Assembly: GCF_017315985.1 (NCBI RefSeq)
Contig: NZ_JAFLVR010000059.1
Span: 1 to 34,359, forward strand
DNA from: Candidatus Enterococcus murrayae
GTDB taxonomy: Bacteria > Bacillota > Bacilli > Lactobacillales > Enterococcaceae
DNA: 34,359 nucleotides
Direction of reading: 5' to 3'
Shown: in pieces, positions 32,972 to 34,359 of the stretch
Position numbering within the stretch: the stretch's first letter is position 1
Layout of the letters: each line of letters starts with the position of its first letter
Made by a program: the position numbers and the translations under genes
Notes under the pieces: model-generated
What the model saw: the letters and a program-made list of their open reading frames with translations, nothing else
What the model was told of the DNA's origin: nothing
Databases searched by the model: none

Positions 32972-34359
32972 CTAATCAAAATAATCGGACAGTTTCTGAT
33001 CCTGTTTGTTTTTCTTTATCTCTTTTAACAGCGTTCCGTTCGATAAGGCCTCGACCTTAAATTCCAGATCATCATAGATCGAAAGCACATTCTTCCGTGA
33101 TTCCGAGACTTCGATCAGAATTTTTTTCGCCCGGTTGCTGATGTTTTCTAATTCCAATTCCGCTGAGCTGATCATGTGCTTTGCTTCCACCTGCGCTTCT
33201 TCCACGGTACGGTTCGCCTGCTTCTTCGCTGAGATCAGCACCTCCCCGATTTCCTGTTGGGATTGCAGGACTTCTTTTTTGAGCTGCTCGTTCTTCTCCA
33301 CCAGCTCATCGACTTGCTTCTTCGCTTGGATCAGCTCAAGACTTTCTTCATTAGCCTTTTGTTCTCGCAGCTTGCTTAATTCGATCTGCGCATCTGCCAA
33401 GCGACTCGCCAGCCGCTCTTTTTCAGCTTCCAGCTGCTCCAGCACACGCGTCTTTTCTTCCAGCTTCGCAATCTCTTCGTGAGCATCGAACAGGGCGCTG
33501 TTAAGGGCTTCTTTCTCGGCTGCTAACTGCTCCATATTTTCAGTGGTTTCTTCTGAATCTTGTACATATTCCTCTGGCATTTGCCCTTGTTCCCCAACAT
33601 CCATGTGTGATTCCTCCAATGCATTTTTAAGCTTTTGAGCGACTTGTTCCTTTAGTTGTTGAATCGTCTGCCGGTACTTGGCATTGTCTTCTCTGAGACG
33701 TGTCAGCTCAACATCGATTTCTTGTTCCTTTTCCTCCAACAGTTCAAGCAAGGTGTCATTCTCCTCACGAAGCTCACTTAGTTTCGTTTCGCTCTTTTGA
33801 TTGATGGTATGTAACTGTTGATAGTCTTGTTCCAATTCGCTGTACTGTACTTCCAGCTGCTGGACGACTTCTTTCGCGTTCGCTGCTTCTGTGCTGATCT
33901 GAGCCAGCTTTTTTTCTTTTTCACGATTTTCTGCCTGCGAATCCTGATATTTCCGTTGATACTCCTTAAGCTGTTGCGTCAGCTCCTTCAGATTCACTGC
34001 CGCGGCTGCGTCCTTCTCCGCTTCCTCTGCCCGAAGTCGATCGATAGTCGCTGTTACTTCTTGTTCTTTTTCTTCTACTTGTTGCTGGAGATGAGCGATC
34101 GTTGACTCAGTTTCTTTCTTTTCCTCATGGAGTTCGGCAAGCTTTGTCTGCCACTCCTCGTCTCGTTCGCTCAATTCATCTGACCGTCTCGTCTGTTCCA
34201 AGGCAAGCTTTTCTTCCAACGCTTCCTTTTCAGCCTCTAATTGATGAATGCTGGTTTGCGCTTCTTCCTTTAATCGTGCTAGTTCTTCCTGCATCTGTTG
34301 GAGCGCTTGATGTGCAAGCTTTTCTTCCGCTTCTTGTTCGTCTGCGGCAGACTCAGGCG
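32972..34359 (-). CDS. DivIVA-like coiled-coil protein (paralog B), 5' end beyond the window
   Basis: The reading frame is open to the right edge of the window, so the gene is partial. The ATG at 34294 has no ribosome binding site and the upstream codons continue the same acidic Gln/Glu-rich style. At least 460 residues are visible, nearly all heptad coiled coil (LEEKEQEIDVELTRLREDNA is typical). The C-terminal block EIGEVLISAKKQANRTVEEA plus SESRKNVLSIYDDLEFK is shared with the 367-residue paralog. The tail is basic (KKNKQDQKLSDYFD). It has no membrane segment in view. Proposed role: a large structural scaffold working with the membrane protein 43 bases downstream. This is inference from architecture only. 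Confidence 0.8.
   Translation of the reverse strand, partial: PESAADEQEAEEKLAHQALQQMQEELARLKEEAQTSIHQLEAEKEALEEKLALEQTRRSDELSERDEEWQTKLAELHEEKKETESTIAHLQQQVEEKEQEVTATIDRLRAEEAEKDAAAAVNLKELTQQLKEYQRKYQDSQAENREKEKKLAQISTEAANAKEVVQQLEVQYSELEQDYQQLHTINQKSETKLSELREENDTLLELLEEKEQEIDVELTRLREDNAKYRQTIQQLKEQVAQKLKNALEESHMDVGEQGQMPEEYVQDSEETTENMEQLAAEKEALNSALFDAHEEIAKLEEKTRVLEQLEAEKERLASRLADAQIELSKLREQKANEESLELIQAKKQVDELVEKNEQLKKEVLQSQQEIGEVLISAKKQANRTVEEAQVEAKHMISSAELELENISNRAKKILIEVSESRKNVLSIYDDLEFKVEALSNGTLLKEIKKNKQDQKLSDYFD

Overview
The window (about 34.4 kb) reads as a chromosomal segment of a low-GC Gram-positive, most likely an Enterococcus. The pointers are AGGAGG-type ribosome binding sites, CcpA-type cre sites, several PTS genes, a YPKTG-anchored surface nucleotidase, an ECF transporter S component, and a complete clostridial-type ornithine degradation operon. 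I cannot fix the species from sequence alone. Most genes are on the minus strand.

Layout. (1) 1-4.8 kb: a cellobiose/beta-glucoside PTS operon (IIC, 6-phospho-beta-glucosidase, IIB, IIA) with a cre site, preceded by an RpiR-type regulator. (2) 4.9-10.0 kb: a GyrI-like protein, two uncharacterised proteins, a large polytopic membrane protein and an MFS transporter. (3) 10.3-14.2 kb: a MetQ/MetN/MetI-like ABC importer operon with an inserted DUF169 gene. Its leader can fold into a large three-way-junction RNA. (4) 14.2-15.4 kb: a LysR-type regulator on the plus strand, facing a cobalamin riboswitch on the minus strand. (5) 15.4-24.7 kb: the oxidative L-ornithine degradation operon orr-permease-ord-ortA-ortB-oraS-oraE-mutL. 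Its aminomutase needs adenosylcobalamin and PLP. (6) 25.0-26.7 kb, plus strand: a PduO-type cobalamin adenosyltransferase, a second cobalamin riboswitch, a DUF4430 lipoprotein and an ECF S component, which together look like B12 capture, import and activation. (7) 26.8-29.9 kb: a cell-wall-anchored 5'-nucleotidase. (8) 30.2 kb to the end: a winged-helix regulator with a degenerate receiver domain, two paralogous DivIVA-like coiled-coil proteins and a membrane-anchored protein. The last gene runs off the window.

How the parts fit. Regions 4-6 form one physiological unit: L-ornithine is imported and racemised, rearranged by a B12 enzyme, oxidised, and cleaved to acetyl-CoA and D-alanine. The B12 cofactor comes from the neighbouring import and adenosylation genes. 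The most unusual feature is the minus-strand cobalamin riboswitch at 15151-15342. It has a complete terminator/antiterminator platform but no gene of its own. Read-through would make an RNA antisense to the whole lysR gene, and a minus-strand terminator lies just beyond lysR at 13847-13877. This resembles the Listeria AspocR arrangement (riboswitch-controlled antisense RNA to pocR), here with a LysR regulator and an ornithine operon. The second candidate for something undescribed is the coiled-coil cluster at the right end.
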